NCBI GenBank assembly: GCA_016699735.1
Contig: CP065008.1
Coordinates: 186,001-250,000 of the forward strand
Length of the DNA stretch: 64,000 bases
Direction of reading: 5' to 3'
Origin: Alphaproteobacteria bacterium
Lineage (GTDB): Bacteria > Pseudomonadota > Alphaproteobacteria > Micavibrionales > Micavibrionaceae
In this document: one piece after another, positions 26,351-35,662 of the stretch
Position numbering within the stretch: position 1 is the stretch's first letter
Layout: each line of letters opens with the position of its first letter
Notes under the pieces: generated by a model
What the model saw: the letters and a program-made list of their open reading frames with translations, nothing else
What the model was told of the DNA's origin: nothing
Databases searched by the model: none
Translations under genes and position numbers: made by a program

Positions 26351-29300
26351 TTAGTCCCCTTCGCCCAAAGAGACAAGAGACGCGTTGCCCCCTGCAGCGG
26401 TCGTATTGACGGAAATAACCTTTTCATGAGCGAAAGCCCGCAGATAATGCGGTCCGCCCGCTTTCGGCCCTGTGCCCGAAAGCCCCATGCCGCCGAACGG
26501 CTGCACCCCAACCACCGCCCCGATCATCGAACGGTTGATGTAAACATTCCCGGCATCAATTCCCTCCGCCAGCTCTTTCTGCACACTGCCGATGCGGCTT
26601 TGAACACCGAAGGTCAGCCCGTAGCCGAGCTTGTTAATTTGCTCGACGAGCACCTCACGGCTCTCTGCTTTGTAACGGATGACATGAAGGATGGGTCCGA
26701 AAATCTCATCCTTTAATTGGTCAATATCGGTGATTTCATAAGCCGCAGGAGCAAAGAAAAAGCCGCGTTGAGTCAATTCAGAATTCAAAGTTGCACGGGC
26801 AATCATCTGCCCCGTACGTGCCAGAAATTCTTCATGCGCCCTCAACCGTGAGAGCGCCTCCTGATCAATGACCGGCCCGATATCGGTGGAAAGATTCTCG
26901 GGCAAACCGACCCTCAGCATCTGCATGGCCCCGCAGAGAATCTCCAGAAATTTATCCGCGATCTCCTCCTGAAGAAACAGAACCCGCAGCGCCGAACAAC
27001 GCTGCCCCGCAGACCCGAAGGCGCTAAGCAGCACATCATCCGCCACCTGCTCCAGCAGCGCACTCGAATCAACGATCATCGCGTTTTGCCCGCCCGTCTC
27101 GGCGATCAGAGGCACGATCGGCCCATCCTTATCGGCCAAAGCCCTCTGGATGGACTTCGCCGCCTGCGTTGATCCGGTAAAGGCCACACCTGCAACGTCC
27201 GGGTGACGGACAATCTCCGCCCCGATAGACCCATCCCCCGCAATAAGATGAACGGCATCGGCGGGAACGCCCGCCCGGTGCAAAAGCTCGACCGCTCTCA
27301 ACGCGATGAAGGGCGTCTGCTCAGCGGGCTTGGCGATGACGGAATTTCCGGCAGCCAGTGCCGCCACGACCTGCCCGGTAAAAATCGCCAGAGGAAAATT
27401 CCACGGGCTGATACAGACGAAAACACCGCGCCCCTGCAAGAGCAGCCTGTTGCTCTCGCCCGTGTATCCGGGCAAAAGAACGCCGCCAGCAGAAAAATTC
27501 TTCCGCGCCTCCTGCGCGTAATAACGGCAGAAATCTAAGGCCTCGCGGATTTCAGCGACCGCATCAGGCAGTGTTTTTCCGGCCTCAAGCACACACAGCG
27601 CCATAAATTCGTCTCGCTGCGCCTCCAACAGATCGGCAAACTTTTCAAGCGCCGCAGCACGTCCTCCAGCATCCGTTTTCGACCACCGCCGGAAACCCTC
27701 CCGGGCAGAAACGAAAGATCGCGCAATCAGACCCGAAGCCTTCGGATCAACGCGCTGACCGTCCACAAGCGATTGCGCGATAAAATCCTTGCGGTAATTC
27801 TTGACGAAAGCCACAACCGGGGCCGAACTTCGCGGATCGTTCAGATCAAGCCCCGCAGAGTTGCGGCGATCCGCAAACAAATCCTCCGGCAAAGGAATTT
27901 TCGGATGCATCTTGTAAGGATGGACGCGGGATTCAAGAACAGGATCCCGAACGAGGTCTTCAGCCTGAAAACTCTTATCCATCACCCGCTTGACGAACGA
28001 AGAATTCGCCCCGTTCTCCAGCAGCCGCCGCACGAGATAGGGAAGCAAATCCTCATGCGGGCCGATCGGCGCGTAAATACTCGCCCGAGCCAGCTTCCGC
28101 TCAAGAAGATGATCGAACAAACCATCGCCCATACCGAACAGTTTCTGCAACTCGAAATCGCCCGAGGGATCGGCGCCTTCAGCCTTCGCCATCTCCAGAA
28201 CAGCCGCAACACTATGGGCGTTGTGTGTGGCAAACATCGGAAAAATCCGGTCTTTGTTTTTCAGCAGGGTGTACGCACACGCCAGATAGGAAACATCCGT
28301 ATTACACTTGCGCGTATAAACGGGATACCCCTCGAACCCGCCCATTTGCGCTTTCTTGATTTCCGAATCCCAATAGGCGCCTTTCACAAGCCTGATCTGG
28401 ATTTTTTGCCCGTATGCTTGCCCGTTTTCGACCAAATAATTGACGAGCGGCAGCGCCCGTTTTTGATAGGCCTGTACCGCCAGCCCAAACCCAGTCCAAC
28501 CCGAAAGATCGCTCCGCTTCAAGACGCCTTCGAAAATCTTGATCGAAAGATCGAGCCGCGCCGCCTCCTCGGCATCGATCGTCAGGCTGAGATCATAACT
28601 GGCCGCCTTCGACGCCAAAAGCCCGAGCCGCTCGATCAGGACCGGAACGCAGTAATCTTCCTGAGACACTTCATAACGCGGATAAAGCGCAGAGAGTTTG
28701 ACCGAAACACTGGGCCGCAAAGAGGCCGGAAGACTTTTCGCCCGGCAAACTGCGCCGATAGATTCAAAGGCCTCTGCATAAGAATCAAGATACCGCAAGG
28801 CCGTACGCTCATCCCGCGCCCCCTCGCCCAGAACGTCATAAGAAAGCCGATAGCCCCTTGCCTCGTAACTTTTCGCAGCCTCCAGCGCCTCCGCCAATCC
28901 GGTACCCAGAACAAATTGTTTGCCCATCACGTGCATCGCCCGCATCATCGCCTCGCGCACGAGAGGTTCACCCAGCCGGGCAAAAACACCGTCCAGCGTC
29001 CGGCGGCTGAGACTCATCCCCAGCCCCGCCGCCCGCGTCAGCCAGTCCTTGGATTGCCCCTGTCGGCTCAGCCAGTCCGCCGCCCGCACCTTATCGCGGA
29101 TCAGCGCATTCGCCGTCGCCTTGTCGGGTATACGCAACAAAGCCTCGGCCAGCGTCATCATCGCCAGCCCCTCTTCGGTATCGAGCGCAAAATCCTGTAA
29201 GAAGCTCTCAAGAAGGCTTCCCGATCCCTTGCCTGAACGGATCACATCAACAAACGAAGCCGCCCTCTGCCCCACCGCCTGCACACGATTCTCCGCCCAC

Positions 29301-29389
29301 GGCAACGCCGCATGAAGCGCCTTAAGGCTCTCGCCTTCGTCCTGAGTGAGAAAAGTAGAAAAGGAAAAGACCATGTCCGAATATACCAT
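26351..29389 (-). CDS. putA: bifunctional proline dehydrogenase / L-glutamate gamma-semialdehyde dehydrogenase
   Basis: 1012 residues. It oxidises proline to glutamate in two steps with channelling of the intermediate. The FAD-dependent proline dehydrogenase barrel shows LGEGARDERTALRYLDSY, QIRLVKGAYWD and FATHNAHSVA; the aldehyde dehydrogenase half has ISPWNFPLAIF, the catalytic Glu in AETGGQNAMIVD and Cys in GSAGQRCSALRV. The N-terminal ribbon-helix-helix DNA-binding domain of E. coli PutA is absent, so this is a purely enzymatic type. An internal ATG at 29374 (MVFSFSTF) is an alternative start. It is divergent from xseA. Confidence 0.96.
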   Translation of the reverse strand: MVYSDMVFSFSTFLTQDEGESLKALHAALPWAENRVQAVGQRAASFVDVIRSGKGSGSLLESFLQDFALDTEEGLAMMTLAEALLRIPDKATANALIRDKVRAADWLSRQGQSKDWLTRAAGLGMSLSRRTLDGVFARLGEPLVREAMMRAMHVMGKQFVLGTGLAEALEAAKSYEARGYRLSYDVLGEGARDERTALRYLDSYAEAFESIGAVCRAKSLPASLRPSVSVKLSALYPRYEVSQEDYCVPVLIERLGLLASKAASYDLSLTIDAEEAARLDLSIKIFEGVLKRSDLSGWTGFGLAVQAYQKRALPLVNYLVENGQAYGQKIQIRLVKGAYWDSEIKKAQMGGFEGYPVYTRKCNTDVSYLACAYTLLKNKDRIFPMFATHNAHSVAAVLEMAKAEGADPSGDFELQKLFGMGDGLFDHLLERKLARASIYAPIGPHEDLLPYLVRRLLENGANSSFVKRVMDKSFQAEDLVRDPVLESRVHPYKMHPKIPLPEDLFADRRNSAGLDLNDPRSSAPVVAFVKNYRKDFIAQSLVDGQRVDPKASGLIARSFVSAREGFRRWSKTDAGGRAAALEKFADLLEAQRDEFMALCVLEAGKTLPDAVAEIREALDFCRYYAQEARKNFSAGGVLLPGYTGESNRLLLQGRGVFVCISPWNFPLAIFTGQVVAALAAGNSVIAKPAEQTPFIALRAVELLHRAGVPADAVHLIAGDGSIGAEIVRHPDVAGVAFTGSTQAAKSIQRALADKDGPIVPLIAETGGQNAMIVDSSALLEQVADDVLLSAFGSAGQRCSALRVLFLQEEIADKFLEILCGAMQMLRVGLPENLSTDIGPVIDQEALSRLRAHEEFLARTGQMIARATLNSELTQRGFFFAPAAYEITDIDQLKDEIFGPILHVIRYKAESREVLVEQINKLGYGLTFGVQSRIGSVQKELAEGIDAGNVYINRSMIGAVVGVQPFGGMGLSGTGPKAGGPHYLRAFAHEKVISVNTTAAGGNASLVSLGEGD

Positions 29390-29432
29390 GCAAAAAGTTT
29401 GCTTTCCCCACTTTCTGAATTAATATCGCCAG

Positions 29433-30929
29433 ATGAGCACAGGATCGCAACCCAGAACCAACATCCCGGAATTTTCCGTAACCGAACTCGCACAGTCTTT
29501 GAAAAGAACCCTGGAAGAGAACTACGGCCGTGTACGTGTACGCGGTGAACTATCAAAAGTGACAAGACCCTCATCCGGTCATCTCTACACCACCCTTAAA
29601 GATAGCGACTCGGTGATCGACGCCGTGTGCTGGAAGGGAACCATCCCCCGCCTGTCGATCAAACCGGAAGAAGGCCTGGAAGTCATCTGCACCGGCCGGA
29701 TCACCACCTACGCCCCCCGCTCCAGCTACCAGCTCGTGATCGAATCGATGGAACTGGCCGGGGAAGGCGCTCTGCTTAAAATGCTTGAGGAACGCCGTAA
29801 AAAACTCGCCGCCGAAGGCCTTTTCGACTCAGCCCTGAAAAAACCGATTCCCTTCCTGCCTGAGATTATCGGCGTGGTGACTTCACCGACCGGAGCGGTC
29901 ATCCGCGACATCCTTCATCGCCTCGCCGACCGCTTTCCTCGCCGCGTGCTGGTTTGGCCCGTGATGGTGCAAGGTGAAAGCGCCGCAAGGCAGGTCGAAC
30001 AAGCCATCAGGGGTTTTAACGCACTCAAACCCGAAACGGGAAAACGCCCGGATGTTCTGATCATCGCCCGCGGCGGCGGATCACTCGAAGATTTGATGCC
30101 CTTTAACGAGGAAGCGGTGGTGCGGGCCGCCGCCGAAAGCGCCATACCGATCATCTCCGCCATCGGACACGAAACAGACACAACCCTGATTGATTTTGCC
30201 TCAGATCTGCGCGCCCCAACCCCGACCGGAGCCGCCGAGATGGCGGTTCCGGTAAGATTGAACCTCCTCGCACAGGTCCGCGACGACGAAAAGCGCCTGA
30301 TCAATGCGGTCACACGCCTACTCTCGGAAAATCGCCATAAAATAAACAGCTATGAGGCCCGTCTGGGCACACCGGAACGGATTCTGGACCTGAAAATCCA
30401 GAAAACCGACCATATTATCCATAAAATGAATGTTTTGTTCCGCGAATCCGTCAATTTGCGCCAGAGCAGACTGGAAAAAGCCTCCGTACGTCTGGTTCAT
30501 CCGCAAAAATTGGTTGATTCAAAACGTGAATCGCTCAGATATGCTTCAGATAATTTTGGCAAGACCTTCACCCACCTTCTCTCAAGAAAAGAAACCTTGC
30601 TCACAAAGAAAACAGCTTCACTCATCCCGCCTCTCGGGAAAATCACTACAGGAAAAAGCATTCTGGAAAAATGGAATATGCGCCTGACATCCACCGCCAA
30701 ACTGATTTTGGAAAGAAAAGAACGTACGCTCGAAAAAGCGTCAGAAAAACTTGAATTATTGTCCTTTGAAAACATTCTGGAAAGGGGATTCGCAGTCGTA
30801 TTCTCCGAAGAACAAACAATCATCAAAGACGCTCAAAACCTAACCCAAAACCAGAACGTACAGATAAGATTCAGGAAAAAAGGGCTGGCCCGCGCAAAAA
30901 TTATCGCAGCAGAAAACCTATCGGATTAG
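29433..30929 (+). CDS. xseA: exodeoxyribonuclease VII large subunit
   Basis: 498 residues. Catalytic subunit of exonuclease VII, which degrades single-stranded DNA from both ends. The N-terminal OB-fold carries VRVRGELSKVTRPSSGHLYTT; the catalytic region shows IGVVTSPTGAVIRDILHRL, IIARGGGSLEDLMPFNEE and SAIGHETDTTLIDFASDLRAPTP. A long coiled-coil with C-terminal DGSV-type region completes it. The small subunit gene xseB is not in the window. Its stop TAG overlaps the stop of the next gene on the other strand (TTAG at 30926-30929). Confidence 0.96.
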   Translation: MSTGSQPRTNIPEFSVTELAQSLKRTLEENYGRVRVRGELSKVTRPSSGHLYTTLKDSDSVIDAVCWKGTIPRLSIKPEEGLEVICTGRITTYAPRSSYQLVIESMELAGEGALLKMLEERRKKLAAEGLFDSALKKPIPFLPEIIGVVTSPTGAVIRDILHRLADRFPRRVLVWPVMVQGESAARQVEQAIRGFNALKPETGKRPDVLIIARGGGSLEDLMPFNEEAVVRAAAESAIPIISAIGHETDTTLIDFASDLRAPTPTGAAEMAVPVRLNLLAQVRDDEKRLINAVTRLLSENRHKINSYEARLGTPERILDLKIQKTDHIIHKMNVLFRESVNLRQSRLEKASVRLVHPQKLVDSKRESLRYASDNFGKTFTHLLSRKETLLTKKTASLIPPLGKITTGKSILEKWNMRLTSTAKLILERKERTLEKASEKLELLSFENILERGFAVVFSEEQTIIKDAQNLTQNQNVQIRFRKKGLARAKIIAAENLSD

Positions 30930-32023
30930 TTATCCTGCACCAGCAGCATCGAGGCAAATTTGTCGAGAAGCTTGTCTGAAATCGAATCGATCTTGCGTGC
31001 CCCATCAACCGCGGCATCGACGATCCCGATCACCTCGTTGACAGGCGCATCGGGTTCGATCTCCATATAATCCGGAACCGTTTTGATCCGGGCATAATAA
31101 TGAATGATATCGCTGGCCGTATGCTGCCCCAGCAAGTCGAGCTTATGAGTATTGCCATCAAAAACCGAGCGGCTCAGCGCCGGCTGCTTCTGGATGATAT
31201 CGCCTGTTTTTTTATACTTCGGTTCCTTGCTTTTATTTTTGAGATCCTTGAGCATTTCATCATACATCAGAAGGTAGGCTTCAATTTTCGTCTTGTTGGT
31301 CTTGATTTCCGCATCGATCATGCTGGCAATAACGAACTTCTCCTTTTCGCGCAACACACGCTCTTTGGTCGCCAGATCCATACTCTGGTTCTGGACTTCC
31401 ACGACATTCCGGAACCCGCGCATGATATAAAAGGTAATCGCAGCCAAAGCAGCCAGAACAAGCCCGACAAAAATCACACCCCCGAGAATGAATGGATTAT
31501 CGTTCTCAAAACGGCTGCCGGAACCCTTCTCATGGTTCAAAGACCATAAGCCCTTGCTCTGGCGCTGGGCGCTCTTTTCAGCCTCAATATAGGGATTTTC
31601 GTAAATAGAGCCATAGACAAGCTCACGGTTGACCACGACGTAACCTTGCTGAAGCATATAAAGGCTTAAATCTTCCTCAGCATGATTGACGCACTGGGCG
31701 CTGATATCGTTTTGATTGCGGATTTTAATAACGCACTCTATGGGTTTCTGGGCAATCTTCTCCTCAAGAACTGAACGCGCCTGAAGCTCAAAAACCGGAT
31801 TTCCGGTAGCAACGGCATCGACCCCCCATAAACTGATTTTGTAAGGACCGGAAACGAGCGTTTTCGTATCGACCGGACGAGCCTTGATCTCGACACTGCT
31901 TTCCTGTACAGGCTCCTGAGCATAAGCAGCCGAGCCGAATGAATCGAGCGCAAAAGCCAAAAAACTGGCGAAAATAGCGGCCAGAAAGTATGGGCGCCGG
32001 ATGAGGTTAGGCTTTCCAAACAT
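30926..32023 (-). CDS. SNase-like domain membrane protein with coiled coil
   Basis: 365 residues: a signal-like N-terminal hydrophobic segment, an SNase-like (thermonuclease fold) domain at about 45-170 (YKISLWGVDAV, DLSLYMLQQGYVVVN, SAQRQSKGLWSL), one transmembrane helix at about 180-205 (GGVIFVGLVLAALAAITFYI), and a cytoplasmic Lys/Glu-rich helical tail. The catalytic Arg/Glu positions of true nucleases (RLxGIDAPE) are not conserved, so it is likely a binding domain rather than an enzyme. Function unknown. It is convergent with xseA. Confidence 0.65.
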   Translation of the reverse strand: MFGKPNLIRRPYFLAAIFASFLAFALDSFGSAAYAQEPVQESSVEIKARPVDTKTLVSGPYKISLWGVDAVATGNPVFELQARSVLEEKIAQKPIECVIKIRNQNDISAQCVNHAEEDLSLYMLQQGYVVVNRELVYGSIYENPYIEAEKSAQRQSKGLWSLNHEKGSGSRFENDNPFILGGVIFVGLVLAALAAITFYIMRGFRNVVEVQNQSMDLATKERVLREKEKFVIASMIDAEIKTNKTKIEAYLLMYDEMLKDLKNKSKEPKYKKTGDIIQKQPALSRSVFDGNTHKLDLLGQHTASDIIHYYARIKTVPDYMEIEPDAPVNEVIGIVDAAVDGARKIDSISDKLLDKFASMLLVQDN

Positions 32024-32222
32024 AACGGTGACAACCTGTTGATATAGACGCAGAAAACCTTATTTAACCCCAAGTCTCAAAGTAACACTTTTTTAATAAA
32101 AACAGACCCTCTTTATCTTTTACCTGATTTCCTTCAACAAATATTTAACAAACCCAAGAATTTCATGCACAAAAGGGTTTTTTTGTGTAGATTGAGGGCA
32201 TCAGAAAGAAGCGAAAAGGGCC

Positions 32223-32759
32223 ATGAGGGTCGAATTAAAAGAACTTATGGAAAAACTAGGGGTGGATTATATTCTTTCGGCCTATGAAACCCGGCCCTGG
32301 TTTTTGTACGATGCAGAAAAAGGAATTACCTGCAGCGCCGAGGTCCGCATGGGCCCGGGCGAGGAAGACGTACAGGCTGAAATCCAGTTTCTGCACGACG
32401 AGAAAGAGGGCGAAGAAGACAAAGGCAGTGGATCGTCCGGCGGCCTCTCCTCCCACGGCCGTCTCCAGCAAATCCTGCACATGAGGGTTATCCCGACAAG
32501 GGAAGGCAAATGGAACCCGGTCTTCCTGACCATCAACGGCGAAAGCTATGTCAACGAAGTCCATAGCTGGGAGGAAAAGGGCTGCAACTTTTTCAGATCC
32601 TGCATCGAGGCCATCCAGATGAACGAGCTGCCCGATATCGAAAAGCTCATCGACACGGAAATGTACGACTCAGGCCGTGCCGGTGGCGGAAAGCGCGGCC
32701 GTGTGGGGCGCAAAGCCCCGAAAATTAAGCCGGGACAACTCCTCGGGATGAAGAGATAA
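32223..32759 (+). CDS. conserved hypothetical acidic protein next to ter genes
   Basis: 178 residues, start MRVELKELMEKLG with AAGGG just upstream. The body is strongly acidic and contains a Gly/Ser linker (SGSSGGLSS); the C-terminus is basic and Gly/Arg-rich (GGGKRGRVGRK) and may bind nucleic acid or acidic partners. No known family is recognised. It ends 3 bases from the stop of the convergent terD-like gene. Its regulatory region holds a T-run after ACAAAAGGG at about 32168-32183. Confidence 0.65.
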   Translation: MRVELKELMEKLGVDYILSAYETRPWFLYDAEKGITCSAEVRMGPGEEDVQAEIQFLHDEKEGEEDKGSGSSGGLSSHGRLQQILHMRVIPTREGKWNPVFLTINGESYVNEVHSWEEKGCNFFRSCIEAIQMNELPDIEKLIDTEMYDSGRAGGGKRGRVGRKAPKIKPGQLLGMKR

Positions 32760-32762
32760 TCC

Positions 32763-33404
32763 TCAGGCGCTGCCAACGATGATATCGTACCCCTCGGCAA
32801 TCTTCTGCAAACCGCCCTCGATACACTCGCCCAGAGCCACGAAATGCCACTTCGGCCCCTCCCGGTTCAGGACACCAACTAGCATAGCTGTTTCATCACG
32901 CTCTTCCGTATCTTTCATAAGATCGTAGCGGACAATCTCGATATTCGTGTCGCTATTAACCAAGCGGAAATAGGCATTACGCATTTTCTTTAAGCCCTGC
33001 CCCTTTTCCTCGCCCTTATAAATCGAAAGCACAAACATCAGCTGCACAATATCGAAATGTACAAAGGGCAGATGAACAAGCATGGATTCATCATCGCCGT
33101 CCCCCGCGCCGCTCCGGTTATCCCCGCCGTGAATGACCGCCTTATCTGATCCCTCATAATTATTGTAAAAAACGAAATCCTCGTTGACGCGCGTCTTGCC
33201 CTTCCGATCCAGCATAAAGCAGCTAATATCCATGTCCAGGGGTTCTGTGTCGAACTGGTTCTGGTCCCAGCCCACACCGATATGTATCCGTTGCAGAGTC
33301 GGATCCTTGGCGGCGAGATTAAGCTCGTCGCCCTTACTCATCTTGTTCTGGTTAATCTCGATTTTGACTTCTTTATACTGGTTCGGATCGAAAATGTCGG
33401 TCAT
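32763..33404 (-). CDS. TerD-family calcium-binding stress protein
   Basis: 213 residues. TerD domains bind calcium and occur in stress and tellurite-resistance clusters. Clear landmarks: IHIGVGWDQNQFD, DISCFMLDRKG, DFVFYNNYEGSD, GDNRSGAGDGDDE (the acidic loop that binds Ca2+ in relatives), and the ending KWHFVALGECIEGGLQ. It is the last gene of a minus-strand group with a Ca/Na antiporter and a TerA-like protein. The exact biochemical role of this family is not established. Confidence 0.88.
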   Translation of the reverse strand: MTDIFDPNQYKEVKIEINQNKMSKGDELNLAAKDPTLQRIHIGVGWDQNQFDTEPLDMDISCFMLDRKGKTRVNEDFVFYNNYEGSDKAVIHGGDNRSGAGDGDDESMLVHLPFVHFDIVQLMFVLSIYKGEEKGQGLKKMRNAYFRLVNSDTNIEIVRYDLMKDTEERDETAMLVGVLNREGPKWHFVALGECIEGGLQKIAEGYDIIVGSA

Positions 33405-33457
33405 GGGTCCGTATCCTGAAAAAAGTTCATCGTTCCATGCTCAAGATGTGCCAAAGG

Positions 33458-34438
33458 CTAAAGATGAGCTGTATAGATGTATATATTATAAACAACATAC
33501 ATCAAACAAAACAAAAACCCGCAAAATTGGGTAATTTTACCAGACGTAAACAAAAGAGCGGCAAAAACCAAGGCAACAACAAGCGCAAACCAGACGTCAA
33601 AGGCAGCCAGTTGCGGTGGAAAAGTTCCCGGAGAAACGGGAACCATAAACCCGGTAATACCAAGAATCATCAGGATATTAAAGACATTTGAGCCGATCAC
33701 GTTCCCGATGACCAGATCGGTCTGGCCACGCCGACTGGCAATAATGCTGGTGGTCAATTCAGGCAAAGACGTCCCGACCGCCACGATGCTCAAGGCAATG
33801 ACGGATTCGGGAATGGACAAAATAACCGCCAGAGTCTTGGCCCCCTTAACCAGAAACTCCGCTCCGGCAGCAATGCTAAGCAGGCCGCAAACCAGAAAAA
33901 ACAGCGCCGCCACATCGCTGTCGAACTTAAAGAGATCAAGCCTGGGCTCATGCGCCTGATCCCTTTTGGCCTGAAAGAATTGCAAGCCCACGTAAACCAA
34001 TAAGAAAAATATCATCAAAAAGCCCGACCAACGACCTATCCCTCCGCTATTCAACAGCCAGCCCAGCCAGAAAGTAGATAAAACCATAACAACAAGATCA
34101 CGAGACAAAGAAACGGAACGTTGAGCCACCAGGGGAGCGATCGCCGCGCTGAGTCCAAGAATAAGGAGGATATTGGCGATATTTGACCCGATGACGTTAC
34201 CTAGGGCTATTCCTGCGGAGCCCTGAAGATTGGCCAGAAGGGAAACGATCAATTCAGGCAACGACGTCCCGAACCCGACAATCACAAACCCGACAAACAT
34301 TGGGGAAAGACCGCGCTGGGTCGCAATATGGACAGCGGAGTCGATCGTCCATCCGCCGCCGCGCACAAGCAGGAAAATCCCGAAAACCAAAGCCCCGAAG
34401 GAAAGGAGGACAGCTTCGTAAGGATTAATTTCAACCAT
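33458..34438 (-). CDS. calcium/sodium antiporter (CaCA family, YrbG-like)
   Basis: 326 residues with about ten membrane helices in two inverted halves. Each half carries the alpha-repeat signature: GFGTSLPELIVSLLAN with GNVIGSNIANILLILGL in the first, and VAVGTSLPELTTSII with GNVIGSNVFNILMILGI in the second. These residues form the ion site of Na+/Ca2+ exchangers. It probably exports calcium in exchange for sodium or protons. It sits between two Ter-family genes with gaps of 53 and 17 bp, so it is likely co-expressed with Ca-binding Ter proteins. Confidence 0.92.
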   Translation of the reverse strand: MVEINPYEAVLLSFGALVFGIFLLVRGGGWTIDSAVHIATQRGLSPMFVGFVIVGFGTSLPELIVSLLANLQGSAGIALGNVIGSNIANILLILGLSAAIAPLVAQRSVSLSRDLVVMVLSTFWLGWLLNSGGIGRWSGFLMIFFLLVYVGLQFFQAKRDQAHEPRLDLFKFDSDVAALFFLVCGLLSIAAGAEFLVKGAKTLAVILSIPESVIALSIVAVGTSLPELTTSIIASRRGQTDLVIGNVIGSNVFNILMILGITGFMVPVSPGTFPPQLAAFDVWFALVVALVFAALLFTSGKITQFCGFLFCLMYVVYNIYIYTAHL

Positions 34439-34455
34439 GGAGAATTGAGTAATAT

Positions 34456-35202
34456 CTATGCAGGCGGTTTGCTGCCATCGCCCCAGTCAAGGCCGAATCC
34501 GTAAGCCCGGTCCAGTTCCTCATGGCCGGGAAAAAACTCGGTGCGGTTGGTCAGTCTGATCCCGCCGCGCACATTCTCAAGCTCCCCCACCGCGCAAACA
34601 GCCAAACTATCGTCGTAAACATCCAACGTCACATAGAGATCGTTCTCGCCGGGCACATCAATCACGACCTGCGGCTTGATCACCGACCAGTTGGGTACGC
34701 CCTTGTAGATGTAGATATAGACAAGAATGCGTTTGATCTCGTTCCATTTATGACCGTTGATCAGGAGATACTCATCATGCCCCTCACGGTCCCCGGTCCG
34801 CTCATCTTCCGAGAGAGCAATATAGGGCGGACCTTCAAAATCGCCGAATTTCTCTCCGAAAGGCTGGATCGCGCCACGTTTCCCATTCTTCAGCTCATAA
34901 AGGCACCCGATATCAAGATCGACCCCGATTTTGCGGACTTTCTTGAACCAGCGCCCGAGAACGCCGGACTCCTCAACCACGACGTTATTCCACGCCGCCC
35001 CGATCAGGATGCTCTCAAAACCGCCAACAGGAGGTGAAATGGCAATGCTTTGGCCCGGATGCCCCAGAAACTCGCAATTCTCGGGATGATCACTGGCAAC
35101 GCGGTATCCGGCGGCTCCCAAAGCCTTTCCGTGCCCGGAAAACTTCGCCCGGTCCCTGTTCGCTTCAACCAAACCGACTAACGCTTCATCTTCATCTGCC
35201 AT
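34456..35202 (-). CDS. TerA-like stress protein
   Basis: 248 residues of the TerA/TerD-like superfamily. The start MADEDEALVGLVE is preceded by a weak AGGAGC. The central sheet region (VRKIGVDLDIGCLYELKNG, INGHKWNEIKRILVYIYIY) is Ter-like, and the ending ENVRGGIRLTNRTEFF followed by LDRAYGFGLDWG is characteristic of TerA. It is the first gene of the TerA-CaxA-TerD group. No TerC, TerB or TerZ gene is in the window, so this is a reduced version of the ter system. Confidence 0.75.
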   Translation of the reverse strand: MADEDEALVGLVEANRDRAKFSGHGKALGAAGYRVASDHPENCEFLGHPGQSIAISPPVGGFESILIGAAWNNVVVEESGVLGRWFKKVRKIGVDLDIGCLYELKNGKRGAIQPFGEKFGDFEGPPYIALSEDERTGDREGHDEYLLINGHKWNEIKRILVYIYIYKGVPNWSVIKPQVVIDVPGENDLYVTLDVYDDSLAVCAVGELENVRGGIRLTNRTEFFPGHEELDRAYGFGLDWGDGSKPPA

Positions 35203-35283
35203 GGGAAAGCTCCTTCGTCACCCTGACTGTAAGAATATAAGGCCGCAGTCTTCGGCGCAAGACCTTAAGCAAAAGGCAGAAAA

Positions 35284-35605
35284 TCAGGGCACACCAGCAT
35301 GAAGCCCATCATGCTCGGAATCGTTGCCTACCCCGTTGCGCCGCAAGCCCAAGGGAACGTCCAGTTCATGATTCTCTAGCAAATACTTTGCTTCTTCATA
35401 CATTTCAGGCAGCGGAGAAACCGGACGGATACCCCAGTTTAGCGCAGCTCTTGTGATGCTTGTTCCCAGAACAAAGTAGTATTTGCCAATGCTTCCAAAT
35501 CAACAGATGCGCCTAAATTCAAGATAAACAGCTCTCCTCACCACTATACAGACGCCCTAAATTATTTGGTAAGGCCCGTAAATCTTTAGGATTTCTTGAC
35601 CTACT
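35284..35605 (-). pseudogene. decayed gene with at least two frameshifts
   Basis: The 460-bp gap between the TerA-like gene and the GH13-PfkB gene holds coding-like segments on the minus strand in three successive frames. The first reads KDLRALPNNLGRLYSGEE, the next NLGASVDLEALANTTLFWEQ, and the last LNWGIRPVSPLPEMYEEAKY then LENHELDVPLG, ending at TGA 35284. Each segment continues the previous one in position, as expected from small deletions or insertions. No start codon or full frame remains. The family is not recognised. The rest of the gap shows nothing I can name. Confidence 0.45.
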
Positions 35606-35662
35606 TAAAAAAATCCCATAACATTCTTTAAGTTGCTTTTATGGGAATTAAAAAGAAATAAA

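Noticed and set aside
27773..29200. A 475-codon plus-strand frame within putA
   Set aside because: It lies entirely opposite the putA gene, is rich in Arg/Pro/Gln as expected for antisense of GC-rich coding DNA, and matches no family.
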